Below are positions 21,738-30,018 of a stretch of 64,000 nucleotides of DNA, one piece after another. Each line of letters opens with the position of its first letter. Position 1 is the first letter of the stretch. The DNA is from Pantoea endophytica (GTDB lineage Bacteria > Pseudomonadota > Gammaproteobacteria > Enterobacterales > Enterobacteriaceae). The stretch spans positions 124,001-188,000 of the forward strand of contig NZ_PJRT01000029.1 of the NCBI RefSeq assembly GCF_002858935.1. Reading direction: 5' to 3'. Below the pieces are notes generated by a model. It worked only from the letters and a program-made list of their open reading frames with translations, searched no databases and had not been told where the DNA came from. The translations under genes were made by a program, and so were the position numbers.

Positions 21738-21998
21738 TCACAGCTCGATCTCAATCTCCCCTTTGGCGCGACAGCAGCACGGCAAAATCTCGCCTTGCTG
21801 CACAAACGCCAACGGGGTTTCGGCATAATCCACTTCGCCTTTTAGCAAACGCATGCGGCAAGAGCCGCAGTAGCCTTCGCGACACTGAAACTCAACGCAC
21901 AGATTATTAGCTTCCAGCGTCGCCAGCAGATTGGGGTGATCTTCTGCGCACTCCAGCCGGGAGCCGGAGCTACGCAGAATAACAACAGAGCGGCTCAT
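21738..21998 (-). CDS. yfaE: 2Fe-2S ferredoxin YfaE
   Basis: Small plant-type ferredoxin (86 residues) that in E. coli maintains and regenerates the di-iron tyrosyl radical cofactor of NrdB. The 2Fe-2S ligand pattern is clear: CREGYCGSC followed by a distal cysteine in the LPCCCRAKG segment. It starts 2 nt after the nrdB stop, so it is the third gene of an nrdA-nrdB-yfaE operon, as in E. coli. Confidence 0.95.
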   Translation of the reverse strand: MSRSVVILRSSGSRLECAEDHPNLLATLEANNLCVEFQCREGYCGSCRMRLLKGEVDYAETPLAFVQQGEILPCCCRAKGEIEIEL

Positions 21999-22000
21999 GC

Positions 22001-23131
22001 TTACAGCTGGAAGCCGTCGAAATCGTCTTCGCCCACTTCAGAATCAATCTGACCGACCAAATACGAGCTCACTTCAACTTCCTGCGGTGCAACCTGTACG
22101 TTGTCCGACACCAGCCACGAGTTGATCCATGGAATGGGGTTGGAACGCGTCTGGAACGGCAGATCGAGACCCACCGCCTGCATACGGATGTTGGTGATGT
22201 ACTCGATATACTGGCACAGAATGTCTTTGTTCAGGCCAATCATCGAGCCGCCGCTGAACAGGTATTCTGCCCACTCCTTTTCCTGCTCGGCTGCCTTCTT
22301 GAACAGATCGAAGCATTCATCACGACACTCCGCGGCGATGGCTTTCATCTCTGGATCGTCTTCACCGGTGCGCAGCAGGTTCAGCATATGCTGGGTGCCG
22401 GTCAGATGCAGCGCTTCATCGCGTGCAATCAGCTTGATGATTTTGGCGTTGCCTTCCATCAGCTCGCGCTCGGCGAAAGCAAATGAACAGGCGAAGCTGA
22501 CGTAGAAGCGAATGGCTTCCAGCGCGTTGACGCTCATCAGGCAGATATAGAGCTGCTTTTTCAGATCGCGCAGGTTAACGGTAACGGTTTTACCGTTGAC
22601 CTGATGCGTACCTTCACCCAGCAGATGCCAGTAACTGGTCATCTCGATCAGGTCATCGTAGTACTTCGAGATATCTTCGGCGCGCGCCAGAATCTGCTCG
22701 TTGGTGACGATATCGTCAAACACCACCGCCGGATCGTTAACGATGTTACGGATGATGTGCGTGTAGGAGCGCGAGTGAATGGTCTCGGAGAACGCCCAGG
22801 TTTCAATCCAGGTTTCCAGCTCAGGGATGGAAATCAACGGCAGCAGCGCCACGTTCGGGCTACGGCCCTGAATCGAGTCCAGCAGCGTTTGATACTTCAG
22901 GTTGCTGATGAAGATGTGCTTTTCATGCTCCGGCAGCGCCTGGTAATCGATGCGATCGCGCGAGACGTCCACTTCTTCCGGACGCCAGAAGAAGGAGAGC
23001 TGCTTCTCAATCAGCTTTTCAAAGATGTCATATTTCTGCTGATCGAAACGGGCAACGTTGACGGACTGGCCAAAGAACATCGGCTCTTTCAGCTGGTCAT
23101 TTTTGTTCTGCGAGAATGTGGTGTAAGCCAT
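22001..23131 (-). CDS. nrdB: Ribonucleoside-diphosphate reductase class Ia, beta subunit
   Basis: R2 subunit of aerobic class Ia ribonucleotide reductase. It holds the di-iron centre and the tyrosyl radical that starts ribonucleotide reduction in NrdA. It is 376 residues, as in E. coli. Metal ligands and the radical residue are visible: D85, E116 and H119, and the radical Tyr123 counting Met1 (Tyr122 in mature numbering), within [15 protein letters not shown]. The C-terminal acidic tail ([17 protein letters not shown]) is the segment that docks onto NrdA. It is separated from nrdA by 53 nt containing a strong hairpin. Confidence 0.97.
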   Translation of the reverse strand: MAYTTFSQNKNDQLKEPMFFGQSVNVARFDQQKYDIFEKLIEKQLSFFWRPEEVDVSRDRIDYQALPEHEKHIFISNLKYQTLLDSIQGRSPNVALLPLISIPELETWIETWAFSETIHSRSYTHIIRNIVNDPAVVFDDIVTNEQILARAEDISKYYDDLIEMTSYWHLLGEGTHQVNGKTVTVNLRDLKKQLYICLMSVNALEAIRFYVSFACSFAFAERELMEGNAKIIKLIARDEALHLTGTQHMLNLLRTGEDDPEMKAIAAECRDECFDLFKKAAEQEKEWAEYLFSGGSMIGLNKDILCQYIEYITNIRMQAVGLDLPFQTRSNPIPWINSWLVSDNVQVAPQEVEVSSYLVGQIDSEVGEDDFDGFQL

Positions 23132-23150
23132 TTTGAGTCCAAATGTGAAG

Positions 23151-23172
23151 AGGGCCGACCAATGTCGGCCCT
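23151..23172 (-). other. nrdA-nrdB intercistronic hairpin
   Basis: A perfect 9-bp stem AGGGCCGAC (23151-23159)/GTCGGCCCT (23164-23172) with a 4-nt loop lies in the 53-nt gap between nrdA and nrdB. With no T run it is more likely an mRNA stability or processing element than a terminator; it could tune the alpha:beta subunit ratio. Confidence 0.6.
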
Positions 23173-23184
23173 GACAAGATGAGA

Positions 23185-25470
23185 TTAGATCTTACATGCG
23201 CCGCTTTCGCAGCCATCATCCTGAATGGAAGGTGCCAGATCGTCCTGTGCATCTTCTGCACCGTCGCGGGTGTTTTGATAGTACAGGGTTTTCACGCCGA
23301 ACTTGTACGCGGTCAGCAGGTCTTTCAGCAGCTGTTTCATCGGCACTTTGCCATTCGCAAAGCGGCTCGGATCGTAGTTGGTGTTCGACGAAATCGCCTG
23401 ATCGATGAACTTCTGCATCACGCCAACCAGCTGCAGATAACCGTCGTTGGACGGCATTTCCCACAGCAGTTCGTACTGGTCTTTCAGACGCTCATACTCT
23501 GGCACCACCTGACGCAGAATGCCGTCTTTCGATGCTTTGATGCTGATGTGTCCGCGCGGCGGCTCAATGCCGTTGGTGGCGTTCGAAATCTGCGAAGAGG
23601 TTTCAGACGGCATCAGCGCAGAGAGCGTTGAGTTGCGCAGACCGTGCGTGGTGATTGACTTACGCAGGCCTTCCCAATCCAGATGCAGCGGCTCGTTGCA
23701 CACCGCGTCGAGATCCTTTTTATAGGTATCGATCGGCAGAATGCCCTGCGAGTAAGTGGTCTCTTTAAACCACGGGCACGCACCTTGCTCTTTCGCCAAT
23801 TCGTTCGAGGCTTTCAGCAAGTAGTACTGAATGGCTTCGAAAGTTTTGTGCGTCAGATTATTGGCGCTGCCATCAGAGTAACGCACGCCGTTTTTCGCCA
23901 GGTAATACGCGTAGTTGATCACGCCAATACCCAGCGTACGGCGGCCCATGGCGCCGCGTTGTGCTGCCGGAATGGGGTAATCCTGATAATCCAGCAGTGC
24001 ATCAAGCGCACGCACCGCAAGGGTGGCCAGCTCTTCCAGATCGTCAAGGCTGTTAATCGCGCCCAGGTTAAAGGCAGACAGCGTACACAGGGCGATTTCG
24101 CCGCTTTCGTCATTGACGTCGTTCAGCGGTTTGGTCGGCAGTGCGATCTCGAGGCACAGATTCGACTGACGAACTGGCGCGATGCTTGGATCGAACGGGC
24201 TGTGCGTGTTGCAGTGATCGACGTTCTGAATGTAGATACGGCCAGTTGACGCACGCTCCTGCATCATCAGTGAGAACAGCTCAACGGCTTTCACGCGCTG
24301 TTTGCGGATGCTGTCATCTTTCTCGTATTTGGTGTACAGACGCTCGAACTCGTCCTGATCGGCGAAGAACGCATCGTACAGGCCAGGCACGTCAGACGGG
24401 CTGAACAGCGTGATGTCTTCACCTTTCAGCAGGCGGGTGTACATCAGTTTGTTGATCTGTACGCCGTAATCCATGTGACGCACGCGGTTGCCTTCAACAC
24501 CGCGGTTGTTTTTCAGCACCAGCAGGCTTTCAACTTCCAGATGCCACATTGGGTAGAACAGCGTCGCTGCGCCGCCACGTACGCCGCCTTGTGAGCAGGA
24601 CTTCACGGCAGTCTGGAAATGTTTGTAGAACGGAATACAACCGGTGTGGAACGCTTCGCCACCGCGAATCGGGCTACCCAGCGCACGAATGCGGCCGGCG
24701 TTGATGCCGATACCGGCGCGCTGAGAAACGTATTTCACAATGGCGCTGGAGGTGGCGTTGATAGAGTCGAGGCTGTCGCCGCACTCGATCAGTACGCAAG
24801 AGCTGAACTGACGCGTTGGGGTACGCACGCCGGACATGATTGGCGTTGGCAGCGAGATTTTGAAGGTTGAGATCGCATCGTAGAAACGCTTCACGTAATC
24901 CATACGGGTTTCGCGCGGATAGCCAGAGAACAGGCACGCCGCCACCAGAATGTAGAGGAACTGGGCGCTTTCGTAGATTTCGCCGCTGACGCGGTTCTGC
25001 ACCAGATATTTCCCTTCCAGCTGCTTAACCGCTGCGTAGGAGAAATTCATGTCGCGCCAATGGTCGATAAACGCGTCCATCTGCTCGAACTCTTCGGTGC
25101 TGTAATCTTCCAGCAGATGGCGGTCGTATTTGCCCATCTCAACCATTTTCACCACCTGATCGTACAGCTTCGGCGGCTCAAACTGGCCGTAGGCTTTTTT
25201 ACGCAGGTGGAAGATAGCCAGACGCGCAGCCAGGTATTGGTAATCCGGCGCATCACGCGAGATCAGGTCTGCGGCAGCCTTGATGATGGTCTCATGAATG
25301 TCAGAAGTTCTGATGCCATCGTAGAACTGAATGTGTGAGCGCAGTTCAACCTGTGAAACTGAAACATTGTTCAGCCCTTCGGCTGCCCAATCCAGTACAC
25401 GATGAATTTTGTCGAGATCAATGCGCTCCTGGCGGCCATCGCGTTTAGTAACGAGCAGACTTTGGTTCAT
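23185..25470 (-). CDS. nrdA: Ribonucleoside-diphosphate reductase class Ia, alpha subunit
   Basis: R1 catalytic subunit that reduces NDPs to dNDPs, with an N-terminal ATP-cone (about residues 5-95) giving allosteric activity control. It is 761 residues, the E. coli length. Visible active-site elements: the redox Cys in [12 protein letters not shown], the radical Cys and Glu in [11 protein letters not shown], the partner Cys in [10 protein letters not shown], and the C-terminal shuttle pair in GCESGACKI (C754, C759). It is the promoter-proximal gene of nrdA-nrdB-yfaE. The upstream DNA carries NrdR and DnaA boxes. Confidence 0.97.
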   Translation of the reverse strand: MNQSLLVTKRDGRQERIDLDKIHRVLDWAAEGLNNVSVSQVELRSHIQFYDGIRTSDIHETIIKAAADLISRDAPDYQYLAARLAIFHLRKKAYGQFEPPKLYDQVVKMVEMGKYDRHLLEDYSTEEFEQMDAFIDHWRDMNFSYAAVKQLEGKYLVQNRVSGEIYESAQFLYILVAACLFSGYPRETRMDYVKRFYDAISTFKISLPTPIMSGVRTPTRQFSSCVLIECGDSLDSINATSSAIVKYVSQRAGIGINAGRIRALGSPIRGGEAFHTGCIPFYKHFQTAVKSCSQGGVRGGAATLFYPMWHLEVESLLVLKNNRGVEGNRVRHMDYGVQINKLMYTRLLKGEDITLFSPSDVPGLYDAFFADQDEFERLYTKYEKDDSIRKQRVKAVELFSLMMQERASTGRIYIQNVDHCNTHSPFDPSIAPVRQSNLCLEIALPTKPLNDVNDESGEIALCTLSAFNLGAINSLDDLEELATLAVRALDALLDYQDYPIPAAQRGAMGRRTLGIGVINYAYYLAKNGVRYSDGSANNLTHKTFEAIQYYLLKASNELAKEQGACPWFKETTYSQGILPIDTYKKDLDAVCNEPLHLDWEGLRKSITTHGLRNSTLSALMPSETSSQISNATNGIEPPRGHISIKASKDGILRQVVPEYERLKDQYELLWEMPSNDGYLQLVGVMQKFIDQAISSNTNYDPSRFANGKVPMKQLLKDLLTAYKFGVKTLYYQNTRDGAEDAQDDLAPSIQDDGCESGACKI

Positions 25471-25530
25471 GTCGCGTTTTTACCTGTCCATGCATGAATG
25501 ACGTATTTATCCCCCATCTATGCACAAGGT

Positions 25531-25570
25531 TTATGCACAAGCCGCTCGTTGTGAGTAAGCCTGTGGATAA
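25531..25570 (-). promoter_or_regulatory. DnaA boxes in the nrdA promoter/leader
   Basis: A perfect consensus DnaA box TTATCCACA is on the minus strand at 25562-25570, and a one-mismatch box TTATGCACA is on the plus strand at 25531-25539. They lie 60-100 nt upstream of the nrdA start. DnaA regulation of nrdAB is established in E. coli, linking dNTP supply to replication initiation. Confidence 0.8.
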
Positions 25571-25618
25571 ACACTATATATAGGGGGTGCGGGAAGTTTG
25601 AACAACAATATGGTGAGT
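25571..25618 (-). promoter_or_regulatory. nrdA promoter with paired NrdR boxes
   Basis: Two sites resemble the NrdR box (consensus ACACWATATMTWGTGT). Box 1 is ACACTATATATAGGGG at 25571-25586 (plus orientation); box 2 is weaker, CAACAATATGGTGAGT at 25603-25618. They are offset by 32 bp, about three helical turns, the spacing usual for NrdR pairs. On the minus strand a -10-like TATATA lies in box 1 and a -35-like TTGTTC lies 17 nt upstream at the edge of box 2, so NrdR binding would cover the promoter. The promoter elements themselves are weak matches. Confidence 0.75.
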
Positions 25619-25968
25619 ATTCTAGTCAGCAATCTCTTCTTAACAAGAGTTGATTTTCACTAAAAAATCGTCATTACCGGCTGGCTAAAATCCTGGATCC
25701 GCATGCCGCAAGGCCTGCACTTAGTGTCAACCGCTCAACACTTTTTTTTCACTTTATGATCGGACGCGTGTTTCTTGCTCAACCACCACGCTTCAGGAAT
25801 TTTCTTAGACAAAAAAAGCCCCGACAAGGCCGCCAGCAGCGAACTTATCTAAAAGTGCTTATGAATTTTTTGTGACTTGCTTAGCCTATAAAAAAGGCTG
25901 GTACGCGTCTAAAAGGAAATTGATCTGGATAGGGCCAAAATTAGGGTATAAGAGGTCGCCATGAATGA
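25619..25968. other. nrdA-ubiG intergenic, gene-free part
   Basis: No gene is seen in these 350 bases. In E. coli K-12 the large autotransporter gene yfaL lies between ubiG and nrdA; it is absent here. The segment holds a T8 run (25743-25750) and, just ahead of the dispersed repeat, AAGAGGT followed by an 8-codon frame ATG...TAA (25961-25987), which is probably fortuitous. Confidence 0.45.
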
Positions 25969-26280
25969 CGTAATGTTTGTTAGTTAAGCCAACGACGAGT
26001 GCGCTGGCCGGGGCCACTTTTGGGCCGGCGGTCCTCGCGCCGCTAGCGCGGTACCTTCACTTCGTTCGTCTGCCTGACGGACCGGCGGAGACGGGACTTC
26101 CATGTCCCGGCTCCGCCTTTCGCCCGCGTCCTGCGGGCTCTCCTGGCTTCCTCGCTTCGTTCAGCGCTGCGGATTGCCGGACCAAAAGTGGTCCCGGCCT
26201 GCTCGTAAGCTCCAGTGCGTGTTGTTGAAAAGGGCTCATTTGCCCGTGAAGCAGATGTGCAAGGGCCCGCACGTATGATG
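25969..26280 (+). repeat. Dispersed structured repeat, copy 1
   Basis: A roughly 310-bp GC-rich unit that recurs at 48276-48588 in the same orientation. From 25977 to 26228 the two copies align without gaps, with about 22 mismatches in 252 positions by my count; weaker similarity continues to about 26280. Inside are two near-complementary 24-base arms (26006-26029 and 26176-26199) that bound a 194-bp core. The core holds perfect small hairpins such as CGGGAC/GTCCCG and GCCCGC/GCGGGC. An 83-codon frame (TTG 25977 to stop 26228) is open in both copies, but several changes alter residues and it has no ribosome site, so I regard it as non-coding. Confidence 0.85.
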
Positions 26281-26312
26281 AACGTACTTTCTGAAATCTA
26301 AGCTGGCAGTCA

Positions 26313-27038
26313 TCACTCCTGACGATGCGTATGAATCATGTAGTTCACATCGACACCGCGACCCAGACGGAACTGGTTGGTCAGCGGATTGTAGTGCAGG
26401 CCAATCATATTTCTTTCACGCAGCGGGGTTTCATCCACCCAGTTCAGCAACTCGGCGGGACGGATGAATTTCTTCACGTCGTGCGTCCCGCGCGGCACCA
26501 TGCGCAGCATATACTCGGCACCAAATACCGCCAGCAGCCAGGCTTTTGGATTGCGGTTGATGGTGGAGAAAAACACTTCGCCGCCGGGCTTCACCAGCTG
26601 CGCGCAGGCTAAGACTACCGAGCGCGGATCCGGCACATGCTCCAGCATCTCCATGCAGGTCACCACATCATAATGCCCGGGGTGACTTGCGGCGTGATCT
26701 TCCACGGTTTGCTGCACGTAATTAACGCTAACGCCGCTCTCCAGCGCATGCAGACGCGCCACTTCCAGCGGCTCAGCGCCCATATCCAGGCCGGTAACCT
26801 CAGCGCCTTCACGCGCCATGCTCTCCGCCAGAATGCCGCCGCCGCAGCCGACATCGAGCACTTTCTTGCCGAACAGGCCATTACTATGCTGCGCTATCCA
26901 GCCAAGTCGCAGGGGGTTAATACGGTGCAACGGCTTAAATTCACCCTCTAAATCCCACCAGCGGGATGCCACGGCCTCAAACTTGGCGATCTCGGCGTGG
27001 TCGACGTTCTGGCGGCTTTCCTGCGGTTGTTCACTCAT
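26313..27038 (-). CDS. ubiG: Ubiquinone biosynthesis O-methyltransferase UbiG
   Basis: SAM-dependent O-methyltransferase that performs both O-methylation steps of ubiquinone synthesis. It is 241 residues against 240 in E. coli. The SAM-binding motif [14 protein letters not shown] is near residues 60-72, followed by the motif II acidic residue in GLDMG and the post-motif [11 protein letters not shown]. It is divergent from gyrA across a 176-nt gap, the E. coli arrangement. Its product feeds quinone to the Nuo complex encoded upstream in this window. Confidence 0.97.
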   Translation of the reverse strand: MSEQPQESRQNVDHAEIAKFEAVASRWWDLEGEFKPLHRINPLRLGWIAQHSNGLFGKKVLDVGCGGGILAESMAREGAEVTGLDMGAEPLEVARLHALESGVSVNYVQQTVEDHAASHPGHYDVVTCMEMLEHVPDPRSVVLACAQLVKPGGEVFFSTINRNPKAWLLAVFGAEYMLRMVPRGTHDVKKFIRPAELLNWVDETPLRERNMIGLHYNPLTNQFRLGRGVDVNYMIHTHRQE

Positions 27039-27141
27039 TGAATCATCACTCCAGACAAAATATTCCCTCAGTATAAACGCTTAACTCACGCGAACGCATC
27101 TCTCACGCTCAAGGAAAAGCGGGATTAAGGCCTGGTTAACG

Positions 27142-27170
27142 TTCACCGAAGGGAAGCAATGTGATATACT
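27142..27170 (+). promoter_or_regulatory. Candidate gyrA promoter
   Basis: TTCACC at 27142-27147 (4 of 6 consensus) and TATACT at 27165-27170 (5 of 6) are spaced by 17 nt, ending 44 nt before the gyrA ATG. In E. coli gyrA promoters are activated by DNA relaxation; supercoiling sensitivity cannot be read from the sequence. Confidence 0.5.
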
Positions 27171-27214
27171 TTCGCACCTTTAAATCCGGGATTATGTAGA
27201 GGGATAGCGGCTCC

Positions 27215-29854
27215 ATGAGCGACCTTGCGAGAGAAATTACACCGGTCAATATCGAAGAAGAGTTGAAAAACTCCTACCTCGATTACGCCATGTCGGTCAT
27301 TGTTGGCCGAGCCTTACCCGATGTGCGTGATGGTCTGAAGCCGGTACACCGCCGTGTGCTTTTTGCCATGAGCGAACTGGGCAACGACTGGAATAAACCC
27401 TATAAAAAATCCGCCCGTGTGGTCGGTGACGTCATCGGTAAATATCACCCGCACGGCGATTCCGCGGTATACGAAAGTATCGTGCGTATGGCCCAGCCAT
27501 TCTCCCTGCGCTACATGCTGGTTGACGGTCAGGGTAACTTTGGTTCGGTCGACGGCGACTCCGCCGCAGCGATGCGTTATACCGAAGTCCGCATGGCAAA
27601 GATCTCTTCGGAGCTGCTGGCTGACCTGGAAAAGGAAACCGTCGATTTCGTGCCGAACTATGACGGCACCGAGCAGATCCCTGAAGTCCTGCCAACTAAA
27701 ATTCCTAACCTGCTGGTAAACGGTTCTTCCGGTATCGCCGTTGGTATGGCAACCAACATTCCACCGCACAACCTGACGGAAGTGATCAACGGCTGTCTGG
27801 CGTTTATCGAAGATGAAGACATCACCGTTGAAGGCCTAATGGAGCACATCACCGGGCCAGACTTCCCGACGGCGGCCTTCATCAATGGTCGTCGTGGTAT
27901 TGAAGAAGCCTATCGCACCGGGCGCGGTAAGATTTACATTCGCGCACGTGGCGAAGTGGAAACCGATGCCAAGACCGGCCGTGAAACCATCATCGTGCAC
28001 GAACTGCCGTATCAGGTGAACAAAGCGCGTCTGATCGAGAAGATCGCCGAGCTGGTGAAAGAGAAGCGCGTGGAAGGCATCAGCGCACTACGTGACGAAT
28101 CTGATAAAGACGGCATGCGTGTTGTCATTGAGATCAAACGCGATGCGGTGGGTGAAGTGGTTCTCAACAACCTCTACTCGCTGACACAGCTGCAGGTCTC
28201 TTTCGGCATCAACATGGTGGCGCTGCATCAGGGCCAGCCGAAGATCATGACGCTGAAAGGCATCATCGAAGCCTTCGTGCGTCACCGTCGTGAAGTGGTT
28301 ACGCGTCGTACCATTTTCGAACTGCGTAAAGCGCGCGATCGTGCTCACATCCTTGAAGGCCTGGCGATTGCGTTGGCCAACATCGATCCGATCATCGAAC
28401 TGATTCGTCGTGCACCAACGCCAGCCGAAGCGAAACTGGGCCTGCTGGCGCAGTCGTGGGATCTGGGTAACGTTGCCGCGATGCTGGAACGTGCCGGTAA
28501 TGACGCTGCACGTCCGGAATGGCTGGAAGCCGAGTTCGGTATTCGCGATGGTCAATATTATCTGACTGAACAGCAAGCGCAGGCGATTCTGGATCTGCGT
28601 CTGCAGAAACTGACCGGCCTCGAGCACGAAAAGCTGCTCGACGAATACAAAGAGCTGCTGGATCAGATTGCTGAGCTGCTGCACATCCTGCAAAGCGCTG
28701 AGCGCCTGATGGAAGTAATCCGTGAAGAGCTGGAGCTGATGCGCGATCAGTTCGGCGACGCACGTCGTACTGAAATTACGGCGAACAGTGCAGACATCAA
28801 CATCGAAGACCTGATCAATCAGGAAGACGTTGTGGTGACGCTGTCGCATCAGGGTTATGTCAAATACCAACCGCTGACCGACTATGAAGCCCAGCGCCGC
28901 GGTGGTAAAGGCAAATCCGCCGCACGTATTAAAGAAGAAGACTTTATCGATCGTCTGCTGGTGGCCAACACCCACGACACCATTCTGTGCTTCTCCAGCC
29001 GCGGCCGTCTCTACTGGATGAAGGTCTATCAGCTGCCGGAAGCCAGCCGTGGTGCGCGCGGTCGTCCAATCGTCAACCTGTTGCCTCTGGAAGCCAACGA
29101 ACGTATCACCGCCATTCTGCCGGTGCGTGAATACACCGAGGGCTTCAACATCTTCATGGCTACCGCGAGCGGTACCGTGAAGAAAACCGCGCTGCAGGAG
29201 TTCAGCCGTCCGCGTAGCGCGGGCATCATCGCCATCAACCTGCGTGAGGATGACGAGCTGATTGGCGTGGCGCTGACCAACGGTAGCGACGAAGCGATGC
29301 TGTTCTCTGCCGCCGGTAAAGTGGTGCGCTTCGCTGAAACGGCGGTACGTGCGATGGGCCGTTCGGCTTCGGGCGTTCGCGGTATCAAGCTGGCTGAAAG
29401 CGACAAAGTGGTGTCGCTGATTGTGCCACGCGAAGAGGGCGCGATCCTCACCGTGACGCAGAACGGTTACGGTAAACGTACTGCCAACAGCGAGTATCCA
29501 ACCAAGTCGCGTGCGACGCAGGGCGTGATCTCGATTAAAGTCACCGAACGTAACGGACCGGTTATCGGCGCGGTACAGGTGGTGGATGGCGATCAGATCA
29601 TGATGATCACCGATGCCGGTACGCTGGTGCGTACTCGCGTATCGGAAGTCAGCGTGGTAGGCCGTAATACTCAGGGCGTGATTCTGATCCGTACAGCGGA
29701 AGATGAAAACGTGGTGGGTCTGCAACGCGTCGCGGAGCCGGTGGAAGAGGAAGAACTCGACGCCATCGACGGTAGCGTAGCGGAAGGCGAGGAGGATATC
29801 GCGCCGGAAGTGGACAGCGACGACGATGCACCAGAAGCTGACGACGAAGAGTAA
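27215..29854 (+). CDS. gyrA: DNA gyrase subunit A
   Basis: Breakage-reunion subunit of DNA gyrase (879 residues), which introduces negative supercoils together with GyrB. The catalytic tyrosine is Tyr122 in [10 protein letters not shown]. The quinolone-determining segment reads [19 protein letters not shown], with the wild-type Ser83 and a Glu at position 87 where E. coli has Asp. The C-terminal beta-pinwheel (about residues 530-840) contains the GyrA box [10 protein letters not shown]. The terminal acidic tail is longer than in E. coli (residues about 845-879, rich in D/E), a variable region that modulates supercoiling activity. A strong terminator follows. Confidence 0.97.
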   Translation: MSDLAREITPVNIEEELKNSYLDYAMSVIVGRALPDVRDGLKPVHRRVLFAMSELGNDWNKPYKKSARVVGDVIGKYHPHGDSAVYESIVRMAQPFSLRYMLVDGQGNFGSVDGDSAAAMRYTEVRMAKISSELLADLEKETVDFVPNYDGTEQIPEVLPTKIPNLLVNGSSGIAVGMATNIPPHNLTEVINGCLAFIEDEDITVEGLMEHITGPDFPTAAFINGRRGIEEAYRTGRGKIYIRARGEVETDAKTGRETIIVHELPYQVNKARLIEKIAELVKEKRVEGISALRDESDKDGMRVVIEIKRDAVGEVVLNNLYSLTQLQVSFGINMVALHQGQPKIMTLKGIIEAFVRHRREVVTRRTIFELRKARDRAHILEGLAIALANIDPIIELIRRAPTPAEAKLGLLAQSWDLGNVAAMLERAGNDAARPEWLEAEFGIRDGQYYLTEQQAQAILDLRLQKLTGLEHEKLLDEYKELLDQIAELLHILQSAERLMEVIREELELMRDQFGDARRTEITANSADINIEDLINQEDVVVTLSHQGYVKYQPLTDYEAQRRGGKGKSAARIKEEDFIDRLLVANTHDTILCFSSRGRLYWMKVYQLPEASRGARGRPIVNLLPLEANERITAILPVREYTEGFNIFMATASGTVKKTALQEFSRPRSAGIIAINLREDDELIGVALTNGSDEAMLFSAAGKVVRFAETAVRAMGRSASGVRGIKLAESDKVVSLIVPREEGAILTVTQNGYGKRTANSEYPTKSRATQGVISIKVTERNGPVIGAVQVVDGDQIMMITDAGTLVRTRVSEVSVVGRNTQGVILIRTAEDENVVGLQRVAEPVEEEELDAIDGSVAEGEEDIAPEVDSDDDAPEADDEE

Positions 29855-29874
29855 TTCGTAACGGCTTTAATAAG

Positions 29875-29907
29875 CGGCAGGTCAGGAAACTGGCCTGCCG
29901 TTTTTTT
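29875..29907 (+). terminator. Rho-independent terminator of gyrA
   Basis: An 11-bp stem (29875-29885 with 29890-29900, one G-T pair) closes a GAAA tetraloop and is followed by seven T (29901-29907). Confidence 0.95.
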
Positions 29908-30018
29908 ATCTGAGTTTTCCCCTAAAGGCGCGGGCTAGCTGGCTTTTTAGGGCCGATAAAGCTAGTGTATGGAAGCTTTTCAACATCCTGATAACCTCTT
30001 ACCGCCAGTGAGCCTCAT

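Noticed and set aside
28088..29725. 545-codon open frame antisense to gyrA
   Set aside because: It lies entirely inside gyrA, is rich in His/Arg/Thr as expected of an antisense shadow, and has no recognisable domain.
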